From assembly GCF_932274485.2 (NCBI RefSeq), contig NC_065884.2, positions 71,198,046 through 71,262,045 on the forward strand: a stretch of DNA of 64,000 nt. The letters run 5' to 3'. Shown here piece after piece: positions 31,599 to 43,235 of this stretch. How positions within the stretch are numbered: position 1 is the first letter of the stretch; every line of letters begins with the position of its first letter. This DNA comes from Patella vulgata. Its lineage: Eukaryota; Mollusca; Gastropoda; Patellidae. Position numbers and translations under genes: made by a program. Below the pieces are notes generated by a model. That model made no database searches. It was not told the origin of the DNA and saw only the letters and a program-made list of their open reading frames with translations.

Positions 31599-31667
31599 CC
31601 TATATATTAAGTTAGGGATGGAATTATTTGTTGTAAATGGGAAGAATTGTCCAAAAGGGTTTGTTGG

Positions 31668-31905
31668 GGGTATAGTGGCTGAATGGCTTAACGCTTACAA
31701 GTACGTTAGATCATAAGACTAGCCTTTGAGTCAAGTGGCGTGATTTCTATCCTACACGTGTACGTGACAACGGATAGGATTGCATATCCAACCTCGCGGG
31801 TGTTCATCTCACAGCTAAAGACCCCCATGCACAATCATTGAAATAAATATGTTACTCCCGAAATGACCTAGGTTATGTCGAGTGGGCGTTAAACCACATT
31901 CTCGC
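31668..31905 (+). mobile_element. S1 SINE, diverged
   Basis: Head TATAGTGGCTGAATGGCTTA; reduced body; tail GTGGGCGTTAAACCACATT. Confidence 0.75.
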
Positions 31906-31939
31906 GCAACCCCCCACCCCTCCTCCCCCTTTACAAAAG

Positions 31940-32313
31940 AAATGAAATGAACCGGGGTTTAACGTCCTACTGTGCTGCTCCGAACTGGGCTAATGAAGAC
32001 GGGAATACGCCATACAGTGTGCTATGAGGGATATTTTGCCCGGACAGCGGCACTACGGCCTACTCTTATATCGAATTCCAACTGTCAAGGGATTTTTTAG
32101 GTGCATGCCAATGTGTACACGGGACTGTACATCCGAACGACTAGACAACTGTCCTTGTGAGGCCCTCCGTCCTGCATCACTGGCAAGGGGGGGGGGGGGC
32201 GGAACCACCCCGGAAAATCTGGATGAACTTTATCGGCTAATGCAGGGATCGAATACGCGACCTCCAGACAAACGAGCAAGCGTCTTATCCACATATCCAT
32301 CGTGGCTCCCAGC
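31940..32313 (-). mobile_element. S2 SINE, full length
   Basis: Antisense, with a 13-G run replacing part of the GACAAGGGGGAACC block. Its open frame (about 32024-32515) is a by-product. Confidence 0.85.
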
Positions 32314-32685
32314 GTGGCATGATGGTATACTGAAAGATATCGCTGTGGATCCTAATGAACTATATCCCACAATTCCTTCTACAGCAGATTCCCGTTTTTA
32401 CCTGTTTACCCCCGAGATTCATACTATATGTAAAGCAAAAAAAAAAAAAAATGAAAAAACGACTTTGTTTGAAGCAGGACCAAATGCACAGTGTATACTC
32501 TCCTTTGGACATTAGTATATTAATCAGTATATAATAAGCTTTCAGAATATCTCAACTTTAAATCACGCCCCAGGCTCTATATCACGCATTGGAGTGGTGA
32601 CAGCTAATTAAGTCATTCTGTACACAGATAAACTACGCTACTTCGGGAATATATCTCTGTTCTAAATGGCCGACTATTCATTAAA
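32314..32685. other. No recognised feature
   Basis: Unique-looking AT-rich sequence with a 14-A run near 32440; no coding or repeat signal recognised. Confidence 0.5.
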
Positions 32686-32974
32686 GTGAAATGAAATGAA
32701 ATGAAATGGGGTTTAACGTCCTACTTTTCTGCTCCTAACCTGGGCTAATGAAGACGGGCATACGCCATACAGTGTGCTATGAGGGAAATTTTGCCCGGAC
32801 AGCGGCACTACGGCCTACTCTTATATCGAATTCCAACTGCCAAGGGATCTTTTACGTGCACGCCAATGTGTACACGGGACCTCGGTTTTTCGTCCCATCC
32901 GAACGACTAGACAGCTTTCCTTGTCAGCCCCTCCGTCCTGCATCACTGACAAGGGAGAACCACGCCGGAAAATC
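32686..32974 (-). mobile_element. S2 SINE, 5' truncated
   Basis: Antisense, very close to consensus, ending in the body at CACGCCGGAAAATCTTC. Confidence 0.85.
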
Positions 32975-32984
32975 TTCATTAAAG

Positions 32985-33416
32985 TAGCTAAGTCTCTAAC
33001 TCAATATCATCCAAAATCATACACGTTGAAAATACGAATTATTTGTCAATTTAAATCAACATTGATGTTATGATTTTACCAGGAAAAGACAGGCTTCTGA
33101 TATCCAATATTTAATACAATAGTGCGTTTTAGCGTCATTTGCAACAAGTGACCAGAAAGAACGAGGCTAGACATATTCAACTGGAGAACCTGCTCAATAG
33201 ACTGGAATAACCAGACGCCAGAAATTGCTATAGGGTTGAGACACAGGCCGTATTTCGCTGGACATAACTGATTTGAAATTAAGAGTCAAAACGGAAACAA
33301 TTGAATGTAAATCAGTTTATATACAATCAGATTACATTATTATATGCGTTGCGACCCATTTGGGTCAATTTCTAGGTTCCAAATATTAGCGATTTACCTC
33401 CTTTAAGTGTATCTAC
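32985..33416 (-). mobile_element. M3 MITE
   Basis: Antisense: TAAGTCTCTAACTCAATATC at the left, then GACCCATTTGGGTCAATTTC and GCGATTTACCTCCTTTAA at the right. It touches the preceding S2. Confidence 0.7.
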
Positions 33417-33748
33417 GCTACTTCGGGAATAGATCTCTGCCCAAAATGGCCGCCTTTGCATTAATTATATTAAAAAGGTGAGAATCTGCGCATGGCAGTT
33501 CTAGACACAACTCGGGGGTGAGCATACTCCTCGCAGTGTTTCGTTTGATTATACCTAATCACACTTAACACTGCTGTAAAGGAAGCAAATTTCTGTTCCA
33601 AATTATGACTGGTCAATAGTCCGATTAATAATTAATAGCTAACTGTGTAACAATATCATTACGCTTTAAACAGAGCTCAAAATTGAACCAATTATGTTTA
33701 CATAACGTTACGTCATGACTCACTATAATTATCCCCAATTAACCCGTG

Positions 33749-34107
33749 CATACCAGCAGGCCCGTAGCCTGGGGCCTGTCTCACGAAATTTTAACTAAGA
33801 TAAAATCCAAATTTTAGTAATTTGATTGGATAATATTAGACTGATTGTAGTGCTTAGCCAATCAAAATTGAAGTATCTACTAAAATTTGGATTTTATCTT
33901 TAGTTAAAATTTCGTGAAACAGGACCAAGCTTGCTAGCTTCGGAGGGGCAGTGAAGTTTTTAGGGGGGGGGGGGCACACCCGGCACAGTCTACAGTAGGT
34001 ATATTAGAGCTATCGTCGGCAATTTTTTTTTCGGGGGGGGGGGGCGCAAAACAGTTTTTCGGGGGGGGGGGGCATTCCCCCCCTCTGGCTACGGGCCTGC
34101 ATAGCAG
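33749..34107. mobile_element. M10 hAT-like MITE with 8-bp target duplication
   Basis: The element at 33757-34099 has inverted ends CAGGCCCGTAGCC and GGCTACGGGCCTG. The 8 bases outside are CATACCAG (33749) and CATAGCAG (34100). The paralogous locus near 10267 has a single CATAGCAG. An 8-bp duplication with CAGG-type ends is the hAT pattern. The interior has three long G runs and a nested M4. Confidence 0.85.
33772..33926. mobile_element. M4 palindromic MITE, copy 2
   Basis: GGGCCTGTCTCACGAAATTT to TTTCGTGAAACAGGACC; nested inside M10, hence younger than it. Confidence 0.8.
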
Positions 34108-34542
34108 TATATTGCAGAAGAACTAATTGCGTGACAAACGAGGCTATCAAAACGAATACTATGTAAACAATACTGTTTGGAGACAAACAATACTTTCACC
34201 GTTTTTAATACCTTAAATCACTGTCCAAAGTTTTAGGGAAGACCCCGGATTAAACGAAAGGATGTCATGTTGCTGTACTTGGGATAGATTCTCAAGTATC
34301 AGAAGCCAATCCAGCAATGGCCAGAGAGGGATTTCTCAGGACATTGCTTCAGGAATATGTGGGGGGGGGGGCGTCAAAAATGCTTTCTTTCTCTTTGTCC
34401 CTGAATCCACGCTGAAGAAAGGCAATGGTTAGAGGGTGAAAATGGAATTCGGGACACAGCTTGTTGATATAGGCCTATTCCCAATGTCATTCCTTCTTAA
34501 CATGCAGCAATGTAACCCTTTAGTGGCATTTAGCAATTGGAA

Positions 34543-34761
34543 ACATAACAAAACTGACACAGTTATAATGGGATACAATCACTGGTTTTATTCTAAAAGC
34601 ACGACGTTTCAACAAGTATCCTCTTATCGTTATCAAGCACAATGACATTTAGTAATTGTCATTGTGCTTGATAACGATAAGAGAATACTTATCGAAACGT
34701 CGTGCTTGTGTATAATAAACCAGTGATTGTCATCCCATATAACTGTGTCAGTTTTGTTATG
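34543..34761. repeat. Long hairpin repeat
   Basis: Arms of about 100 bp around a loop near 34651. The inner arm carries GCTTGATAACGATAAGAGAA, CGAAACGTCGTGC and AATAAACCAGTGATTGT; the ends are CATAACAAAACTGACACAG and complement. Confidence 0.85.
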
Positions 34762-34847
34762 CACCAATGTGAAACTTACATCGTTTACTTATGATCCCAT
34801 GCCCTTTACTAATAAACTTTTGCAATTAAAATAAGTTACCGTTTCTC

Positions 34848-35195
34848 TAACACTGATACCGTTGACTAAAGAAGCTAGACCTATTAGTAATGACAATATT
34901 TCTCATTAAATCATATAAGTGGTCAGTATTCTAAACTAATGTTTAGTATAATAGAAAGTGGTTAGATATTATACAGTTGTCATTAATTAGTAGGTGTGTA
35001 ACTAGCTGTAAAAGATGTCACTACTAGTGTAGAAGCGTGACTAATTATAACACCCGTCACTATTGAATACACAAACCTGGAAAATGGTGGTGTATATCAC
35101 AGCCACAGTTTTAACACCTTAGTGATAAACACCTACTAAATGACTACTGCCTGATTACTAACAATTTTAAGTAATACACATTAGTGTCGTATATT
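34848..35195 (-). repeat. M8 dispersed repeat, copy 1
   Basis: Reverse-complement match to 44590-45035. Shared words include GTGTGTAACTAGCTGTAAAA and TGAATACACAAACCT. Confidence 0.75.
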
Positions 35196-35311
35196 TTCAT
35201 TTATAACATTTATTTGTAAACTGATATTTATCCTATATATGAGAATGTGCCCCTTCCATTTGGGGGATGTGACTTGCGTTTTTGTCTAATAAGAATGGGG
35301 TTCTTTATGAT

Positions 35312-35395
35312 GTACGTATTATTCAAGAGCTATAGCTAAATCTGTTTATTGCAGATGTTTCGTTTGGCATAAAATGTTTTATAAATCATTCTCAG
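35312..35395 (+). mobile_element. M1 remnant
   Basis: GTATTATTCAAGAGCTATAG and AATCTGTTTATTGCAGATGT match the left part of M1 with many changes. Confidence 0.5.
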
Positions 35396-35448
35396 ATGTA
35401 AGCTCCTCTTTCAAATGAAATTGAAATTTCTGTCAGTTGTTGTTCTTG

Positions 35449-35758
35449 GTGTTTAACGTCCGCTTCCACCGAAGGTGATATCGCAGACAGGTTTTTATTT
35501 TCATTATCTTAACGCACGCGCAGGGGTCTTTCCTGTGGAAGGAAACCGGAGTAAACCCACGAGGTTGAGAAGGCGCCCCTATCTCCAAGCCACTTACGCT
35601 CACACCAGGGATAGAAACCACATCCGCAAGCTAGAGTTGACCGGCCAGCTAGAGGTCGAAGCGTGACACCAGGGATCGAAACCACAACCGGAAGCCAGAG
35701 GTGATCGGCCAGCTAGAGGTCGAAGCGTGACACTCTAGACCACTAGGCCATCCTAACC
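35449..35758 (-). mobile_element. S3 SINE with duplicated head
   Basis: On the minus strand: head GGATGGCCTAGTGGTCTAGA and B box GGTTTCGATCCCTGGTGT. A block of about 68 bp of the head (CACGCTTCGACCTCTAGCTG) is repeated, followed by the body ACCTCGTGGGTTTACTCCGG shared with S1 and the end GCGGACGTTAAACACCAA. This is a third tRNA-like head on the S1 body and tail. Confidence 0.8.
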
Positions 35759-35938
35759 TCCCTATTTCTGTCAATGATTCAGACTCTAATATATATACCG
35801 TCACGGTACCCAAAAATAACAATAAACCTATACTGTACACGCAAAACTTACCTAACTGATGTGCAGCCTAATTATTGAAATTATGTTGTTCAATACGGTA
35901 TATAATACTACGAATTATATACCCCCCCCAAACCCCCC

Positions 35939-35941
<3 letters not shown>

Positions 35942-35980
<39 letters not shown>

Positions 35981-36237
35981 GGGGTTTAACGTCCACTCGA
36001 CACAAACTAGGTAATTTCTGGACTAACATATGGTTTAATTTTATTTCAATATTTCGCTTGCGCGTAGGGGTCTTTAGCAGTGGGAGGAAACCGGAGGACA
36101 CGGAGGAAACCCACAAGGTTGGACAGGCGACCCTACTCCGTGTCACGTACAACCGGGGATTCGAAACCACGCCAGTTGACCAAATTACAGGCCTTATGAT
36201 ACAGCGCGCACGTGCTAACAATTCGGCCATCCCCTCC
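35942..36237 (-). mobile_element. S1 SINE, full length
   Basis: Antisense, from a long (AG)n through tail, body and intact boxes to CGGCCATCCCC. Confidence 0.9.
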
Positions 36238-36529
36238 CCCAAACAAACTACGTGGATATAAATAATATAATAAACCTTACTAAACGAGGACGGTTAACAG
36301 GGAAAAAACTCAGATGAAAAGACCTTCATATTGTTTCCATCTATCTTGAACTTTGTCACCGAGTATAATTTGTTCTTTTTCAAAATACATGTAATATAAT
36401 AATTATACTCGATTCAGTATTGGTTTATTTTCGCCAAGCCTTTGTTAATTATATATGTGTAACTTAGCTAAACTATCAAATTATAAGATATTATAAATTG
36501 TTGTATCATTTATAAGATACCCGAGAAAT

Positions 36530-36690
36530 AAAATTGTTGCATGTTTTTTTTTTCTTTTATATAAAACATAAAAAAATTCCAATGGCAGGAAAAACGAAAC
36601 TATTTTTATATAAAAAAAAAAGTTTCGTTTTCCCCGCCATTGGAATATAAAAAACATAAAAAAAAAACGAAACTTTTTTTAGCCTATATA
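36530..36690. repeat. Palindrome with CCAATGGC arms
   Basis: ATTCCAATGGCAGGAAAAAC and GTTTTCCCCGCCATTGGAAT form a hairpin with an A/T-rich loop; a third AAACGAAACT piece follows. Confidence 0.7.
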
Positions 36691-36892
36691 AAAATCATGA
36701 TCCATTTTTGCGGAAAAACTTGAGCCAGTGTGAGCCCTGCGATGTGGTGCAGAGGAAATATAGCTTGCAGTTTGATGCCTCGTCAGTAAAAAAAAAAAAA
36801 AAAAATCATTATCAAGCTAACTAGCTTTTAGAGATGATTTGCAATTCCGTGAAGGCGGCGATTTTGTCGAAACTCTCCGAATAACACGTACA

Positions 36893-36993
36893 GTTGAGCT
36901 GACTGTTGGAATCCGAAGTATGAGCAGGCAGTAGCGCCACTATCCGGGCAAAATTCACATCATTGCACACTGTATGGGCTTGTCTTTATTAGG
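36893..36993 (+). mobile_element. S2-like degraded fragment
   Basis: GCAGTAGCGCCACTATCCGG and TTGCACACTGTATGGG are body words. Confidence 0.45.
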
Positions 36994-36999
36994 CCTAGC

Positions 37000-38385
37000 C
37001 CGGGAGGTGGGGTGGGGGCGAGTAGGACTTTATATTTATCGCAGTTACCTGTTCTCGTTGTGGTTTGATTTAGAAATTGTGATTTATATACAAAATCTAT
37101 CAAATAAATACTGGCCTGGAGAAAGTCCTCGGGATATAGAATTATATAAATATTTATAGGGTTTTTTTTATGTCCCGAGCAATCCATCATTAATGTTTTG
37201 AAAGGGAAGTAACTCCAAAATCTGTCAAGAGTTATCTGTTTCTGAGTGGCGCAACCGGGCACCGGTAATGGCAACACCTTAGCGGGCACGCTTGGATAAA
37301 TCAGAAAAAGGCGTGTGTGATTTATTTTATCAAATAATGCTAAGGGAACGGTGAAGTCTGAGGTAATTATTGCCACATAAATTTTGATATATAATTCAAA
37401 TAGAACTGGTACTTTATTGTGAGGTCAAAGATATTTGAAAATGTTGATGGTTCTGTTTCGGAATGCCGACTATTTTTTTTAAATATTTTTTATGGTTGAC
37501 AGATTGCATAGCAACACTGACTGAGGTCACGCCACTCTATTTACCGGCGTGGTAAGGCAAGATTGTATTATATTATAATATATAGGACCTAGCCAAGGAA
37601 TCAATTTGGCTGTTCTACATACTGAGAATGATAATAAAAATATGATTATGAATAATGAATGCCACCATGCATGACCCTAGCCTAGGGCTTATCCCTGCTG
37701 TTGTTATGATGTAGTACTACTAGGCTAGTGTAGTACTAGGCAGTGTGGAGCATATATTTTTGTTTATCAGGTTAGTTAGAGAAATGGAATGTTTATTTGT
37801 CAATGTCATACGTTTCTTGCGCAACTTTATGATTTTATCCATGAATCTGTTTTAATACAACCTGTAAGCTGATTATTACAGTTTTGCTAAAAATAGGAAA
37901 TATCCCAAGTTTTGACCCCCAACGGCCCAAGATAGTTTGACTAGGCCTACTTATGGACCTTATATAAGGTCCATGGCCTACTACAATACTTCTATCTAAA
38001 ACCAAATGACCCATGACTTTAGAGCCTCGTTTAACATGGTGATAAGGCGGCGCCGCCGCGCACTGGCCAAACTGTGCCGCCTACTGAGCCCGAAAGTTGA
38101 AGACTGGGCGGCAACATAACATACGTTTTGAAAATCGCTGACAAGGTTTTTCCCATGTTCCAAGCATGTCTGAGGCTGATAATCTGTCATGTCTGATTGT
38201 TTTATGGGTATATTATTTCTGTCTGCGGGTCAGCCGCAGCAGTGTTTTGATCTCGATTTTACAGGGTATTAATCAATCAATGGTTTAACAAGATTGCTGC
38301 GCACAACCAAATCCTTAGACTAGGTACAGTCAGAATAGAATAATCAGGCCAAGTTTTGTGGAACTTAATATAACTGTGATTTTAC
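37000..38385. other. No recognised feature
   Basis: Includes a minus-strand open frame at 36960-37376 without recognisable domains and a small GC-rich patch near 38045. No splice-supported exon is seen. Confidence 0.45.
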
Positions 38386-38770
38386 TTAAAGGAGCTAAAT
38401 CGCTAATATTTGGGACCTAGAAATTGACACAAATGGGTCGCAACGCAGTTGTGTTCGGCAAAATACGCTAGAAGTGTCAATCAAATGGCTGTCTCTAGCG
38501 TCTGGTTATTCCGGTCTACGTCGATAGCATTTATTGCGCATGCTCTCCAGAGAAGAATATGGCTTCACCGTTTGACATGACATGTGGAATATGTCTAGCC
38601 TCGTTCTTCGAGTCCCCTATTACAAATGGCGCTGATTCGTGTACCAATGGTAAAATGTTTATTTTGTCTTAAATATTGGATATATCAATAGCCCATCTAA
38701 CACCAATGTTGATTTAAATTGACAAATGATTCGTGTTTTCAATGTCAAAGACTTTGGATGACACTGTAAT
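38386..38770 (+). mobile_element. M3 MITE, right end unclear
   Basis: TTAAAGGAGCTAAATCGCTA, then GACACAAATGGGTCGCAACG and CGTCTGGTTATTCCGG; the right terminus is not visible. Confidence 0.65.
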
Positions 38771-39105
38771 CCTATACATATACATGTAGATTTATCTGAA
38801 TTTGTGGGTAGTTCCCCCTGACCGAACACCAAACTTGACATTGTCGCCACCCTGGACCCCCTGCTCAAATTCCTGAACACCCCCCTGTACATGTAGATTG
38901 GTTATAACTGCCATCCATCCGTGAATTTTTTAAGAAAAAGATTTCAAGATAATTTGTTTAATAGTAAAGATCTGAGTGATAACTTTGGTCATTTTGACTA
39001 AGTGTATTTTGACTTAGTGTATTTTGACTGTTTTGACTTTATCCAGCTTTTAATGTCTGCAAAGAATGCTGAATGCTGCAAAATTTTCAATTCATGTCTT
39101 TGTAC

Positions 39106-39468
39106 AATCTGATTACAATACAGATCTATATTTCGTTTCGTTTTTTATACTTTCAATGGCCTACACTACATGAAGATCTGACAAGTTATAGTGGGAGTTC
39201 ACGTCAGGGGTCAAACGAGTAGCTTTTGACCCTATGATGTCAGACATTAATTAATCAATCAGCGTTGACGTTTCTAGTGGTTTACCCACAGTTCTGTCCA
39301 CCAAAAGCTCGCCGTAACAAACCGCTAAGGCGTTTTATTGGCTATTCCCTCACATCATTCAGAACACAATGATAATAACACTTCCAGATCCTAGTGTATT
39401 AACGACAAGTAAAACAAAATTTTGAACTAAAAAACGAAACAAAATAGGATTCATGTTTTAATCAGATT
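39106..39468 (-). mobile_element. M2 MITE
   Basis: Both termini (AATCTGATTACAATACAGAT; CATGTTTTAATCAGATT). The inner words GACGTTTCTAGTGGTTTACC show it is reversed relative to 13796. Confidence 0.85.
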
Positions 39469-39469
39469 G

Positions 39470-40180
39470 GTCTTTGTAAATTTTTAACAGAAATTGAACC
39501 ATATTTTTTTCTCGCTATTCCCGGATATTGTAGTCCCTAAGGGATTGACAATCCCTCAAATGACTTTTATTTTTTATCAGAATCAATGACAAGATTTGAA
39601 ATCTCACTATATCCATAAGTTACTAAGGGGTCTTTGACCATAAACACGATAATACTTATAGAGAGTTTAGCGTATTCAAATGTTGGTGTTATTGACCAGT
39701 TGTGATTACTACCGTAAGATATATATGATAACGTTTATATCATATCAATTATCAATGATGATGGACAATTATGAACTGGGCAAAGTCTACTTTTAGTTTA
39801 TCATTATTGGTCGTACAGGTATTATTGATTTAACACCTGTGACACTCAGCTATCACTTGGGTCGGTCACACTTGAACATTTGACTTGAACAAAAGGTAGA
39901 GTAATTAATCAGTTTGTCAATTATAATTATCGTAATTTCTTCGTTAATTTACCTTAATTAATCAATATACATGTACCTGTATGTCTGTTATAGTCATAGA
40001 TGTGATTATTTTGAAATCAGATCGATATATTTTAATGAAATTTCATTAAAACAATATGTTGCAGATAGCAGATGTGCTAAGGGTAATCATAATCGGTCAC
40101 TTTGACTCCCTTGTTCTCTGACTCAAGACTGCATGTACATTCAGGTGTGTTATAACTTTTTTTCTGTTTTTGTGGTAAAT
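39470..40180. other. No recognised feature
   Basis: AT-rich, no coding signal, no repeat matched elsewhere in the window. Confidence 0.45.
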
Positions 40181-40181
40181 G

Positions 40182-40439
40182 GGGGGATCACGTGGCTAAG
40201 TGGGTAAGATGCTGGATCGCTAGCCTGGAGGTCGGGTGTTCGATTCCTGCATTGACTGAGAAAGTTCATCCAGATTTTCCGGCGTGGTTTCCCCTTGTTA
40301 GTGATGCAGGACGGAGGGCCTGACAAGGACAGCTGTCTAGTCGTTTAGATGGGACGAAAAACCGAGGCCCCATGTACAAATTGGTGTACACGTAAAAGAT
40401 CCCTTGGCAGTTGGAATTCGATATAAGAGTAGGCCGTAT
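40182..40439 (+). mobile_element. S2 SINE, 3' truncated
   Basis: Head GGATCACGTGGCTAAGTGGG to AGAGTAGGCCGTATA; the last part of the body and the tail are absent. Confidence 0.8.
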
Positions 40440-40518
40440 ACTATTGAATTCAGTTGATCTGATGTGTGATTGTACCACCACATTTTACAGAAAATGGTTT
40501 TATTCTTTCACCTCTCCC

Positions 40519-40887
40519 AATCTGATTAAAACACAGATCCTATTTCATTTCGTTTTTTTATAGTTCAAAATTTCGTTTTACTTGTCTTTACTACACTAGG
40601 ATCTGGAAGAGTTGTTATCATTGACGTGTTCTGGATGGTGTTAGGAATTAGCCCATGAAACGGTCTGTTGCGTCGAGCTTTAGGCTTTTTTGGCACGGAA
40701 CTGTAGGTAATCCATTAGAATGATCAATGCTGATTGGTTAATCAAATGTCTTATGTGATAGGGTCAAAAGCCGCTGGTATGAACTCTGACGCGAACTATC
40801 ACTACAACTGGTCAGATCTTCATGTAGTGTAGGCCATTGAAAGTATAAAAAACGGAACGAAATATAGATCTGTATTTTAATCAGATT
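40519..40887 (+). mobile_element. M2 MITE
   Basis: Complete, AATCTGATTAAAACACAGAT to ATCTGTATTTTAATCAGATT. Confidence 0.88.
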
Positions 40888-40927
40888 GTTACCTGTCCCT
40901 CACAGAATAACTTTGTTTCTAATTGAA

Positions 40928-41165
40928 GTGGCATAAAGCCTGTTATTGAGTCAACTGGCGTGGTTTCGAATCCCCGGTTGTATGTGACAAGGAGTAGGGT
41001 CGCCTGTCCAACCTCATGGGTTTTCTCCGGTTCCTCCAGTTTCCTCCCACTGTAAAGACCCCTACGCGTAAGCGAATTATGTAAATAAAATTAAACCATA
41101 TGTTAGTCCCGAAATGACCTAGTTTGTGTCGAGTGGACGTTAAACAACATTTTTCTCTTCTCTCT
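40928..41165 (+). mobile_element. S1 SINE, 5' truncated
   Basis: Begins after the A box at GGCATAAAGCCTG; B box, body and tail present. Confidence 0.8.
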
Positions 41166-41249
41166 AATTGAAGAGGAAAGTTCAAATCTGGTGTGGGCGT
41201 TTATCAGGTGATAATGTTCGGTTTATCGTACGTTGATGATGAAAATATT

Positions 41250-41955
41250 TAAAGGGGTATGCCTCTTTATTTTGGAACCTTGAAATAGACAAAAATGGTT
41301 CTAAAAGCACATATTTTAATATAATGTAATATGAATTTATGTAAAGTAAAGTGACTTATATATAATTCACCTGTTGAAAAAAATATTGTAATTTATAATC
41401 AATTATGTTCGGTGAAATACAATAATAGTCAACTTGAACAATCATCGTTTACGCTGGTTTAGTCCTTTTCTACGTATATTTTTGTTATTATCATTTTGTT
41501 GTTTATGATTCAGCCTTTACTAATTACTTCTGAAAGCACATGTTTTAATATATGTAATATGAATGTATGTGTTATGTAATGTGATTTATATTCAATTTTT
41601 GAAAAAAATATAATTTATATATTCAGTTATAATTTATATATAATTTATATATTCAGTTATAATTTATATATAATTTATATATTCAATTATGTTCGGTGAA
41701 ATACATGAACTGTTCAAACTGAATGGTCATCATTTACGCCTGCTTAGTCCTTTCTATGCATATTTCTTGAACCCTAGAATACACAACTCATGTACTGATT
41801 GTGTTTTAAATATTGGATATTAGAATCCGATAGTTTCACAGCAAGATAACAACATCAATATTGATTGAAATTGATCAATATTGAATTCTAATTCTTGTTT
41901 TTTTTTAATTTCAAATTTTATGGAAAACATTGAGTTAAGAGACTTAACACCTTTA
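41250..41955 (+). mobile_element. M3-related element, diverged and expanded
   Basis: TTAAAGGGGTATGCCTC left and AACACCTTTAAT right. The interior has two diverged copies of TATGTTCGGTGAAATACA and an AT repeat (41595-41690). Confidence 0.55.
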
Positions 41956-41987
41956 ATCCTCGCTGTTACAAGCCCCAGCTTGTACAT

Positions 41988-42176
41988 ACATGGATGTGAC
42001 AAGGAGTAGGGTCACCTGTCCAACTTCAAGGGGTTTAGAAATATGGCCATGGGTCCTCCAGTTTCCTCCTACTGCTAAAGACCTGTATGTGCATGCAAAT
42101 TATTGATATAAGATCAAAACAGTATTTTAGTCCCGGAATGACCGTCAGGTGGACATTAGACCCCATTTCTCACTCT
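41988..42176 (+). mobile_element. S1 SINE, diverged
   Basis: GATGTGACAAGGAGTAGGGT to AGGTGGACATTAGACCCCAT; the head is lost. Confidence 0.65.
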
Positions 42177-42202
42177 TTTTGTTCTGTTTAAGAGTAAGAC
42201 AT

Positions 42203-42569
42203 ACATGTATACATTATGCAAGAACTAAATCTGCCTATTGCAGGTCTTTCTTTAGGCCTGAAATGTTTCTTAAATTATTAATTAGACATTAATTAACTTA
42301 TCCAGGCCATAATCAACTCTCGATGACATCAGATTTCTCGGATATTAAATAGAGTAGAACAGTTCAGCCATATTTTGATAAAAGCTAAAAATGGAGGAGC
42401 GAGAAATTATTGCACACATCTTGTCAAACCTTCAAGGCTAATATTTTCGCTCACAATAGAGCAATTTGAATGAAATTTTCAAATTATTCATTTTACATTA
42501 TCTATTTTCGAACTATTATAGCAAGAATGGCTAGTTCTTTATCTAAATCTTACATAATGTATCTTTAAT
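42203..42569 (+). mobile_element. M1 MITE
   Basis: Interior nearly identical to 2331-2728 (AAAGCTAAAAATGGAGGAGC); right end CATAATGTATCTTTAA. Confidence 0.8.
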
Positions 42570-43235
42570 TAATCCATTTAAATACTAGTGTGGATTAAGC
42601 CATGAAGGATATTCATTTTCTGAAAAATGAGAATTTAAAGCAGCTTTAAGCTTAGAATGTCATTCATATACAGAAAACTTGAATTGAACAAGGGTTGTTT
42701 ACGTTAGTTGATATCAGACTAACATTGTAAATATAAAGGTTGAATGAACAAGGAAGAATTCAACAACAGATTATAATAAATTCATAGCTTTCCTCAAATC
42801 TTACGATCTCCTGACATCCTACAAACTATACTAAATGTGTTTACTTCAGCCAACAGATAGAAAATAGACTTTATTTATGACTTTGTTAGATATTCATTTT
42901 TTTAATTTTTTTTATGTGTGATATATCCTGCATTTACGGTACACACATAGGTGTATATTTACCTGTACTCTATTACTTACACCTTGACATACATGTATAT
43001 AAAGCCGTTAAACTTGAATGGTGAGTTTTATATATTAACATGACTACCGGTATAAAGCATGTACTTGTTATGATTAAACACAGTAGGCCTTTCAATACAG
43101 GTCAACTGTCAATTGAAAATAACATATTAATATTTTAGAATTTACATTACCTATAATACCTACACCAGGTAAATTTCTATATTAATAATAAATGTACAAG
43201 CTAGACATGTATCTACACCTATCGTCATATACCCA
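42570..43235. other. Upstream flank of the FAR coding start; no feature recognised
   Basis: AT-rich. A noncoding first FAR exon and promoter should lie upstream of 43525, but nothing here identifies them. Confidence 0.4.

Larger units (their letters stand above)
33528..34361 (+). repeat. M9 dispersed repeat, copy 2, with nested insertions
   Basis: Colinear with 10035-10552 and interrupted at 33757-34099 by M10. It continues with AGTATATTGCAGAAGAACTA to GCTTCAGGAATATGTG. Confidence 0.8.

Noticed and set aside
32024-32515. 163-codon open frame
   Set aside because: Two thirds of it is antisense S2 SINE; the rest is low-complexity sequence.
34620-34720. Hammerhead-type ribozyme
   Set aside because: CGAAAC is present, but the CTGATGA core is not found in the right order.
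36960-37376. Minus-strand 138-codon open frame
   Set aside because: It overlaps an S2-like fragment, has no recognised motif and no splice evidence.
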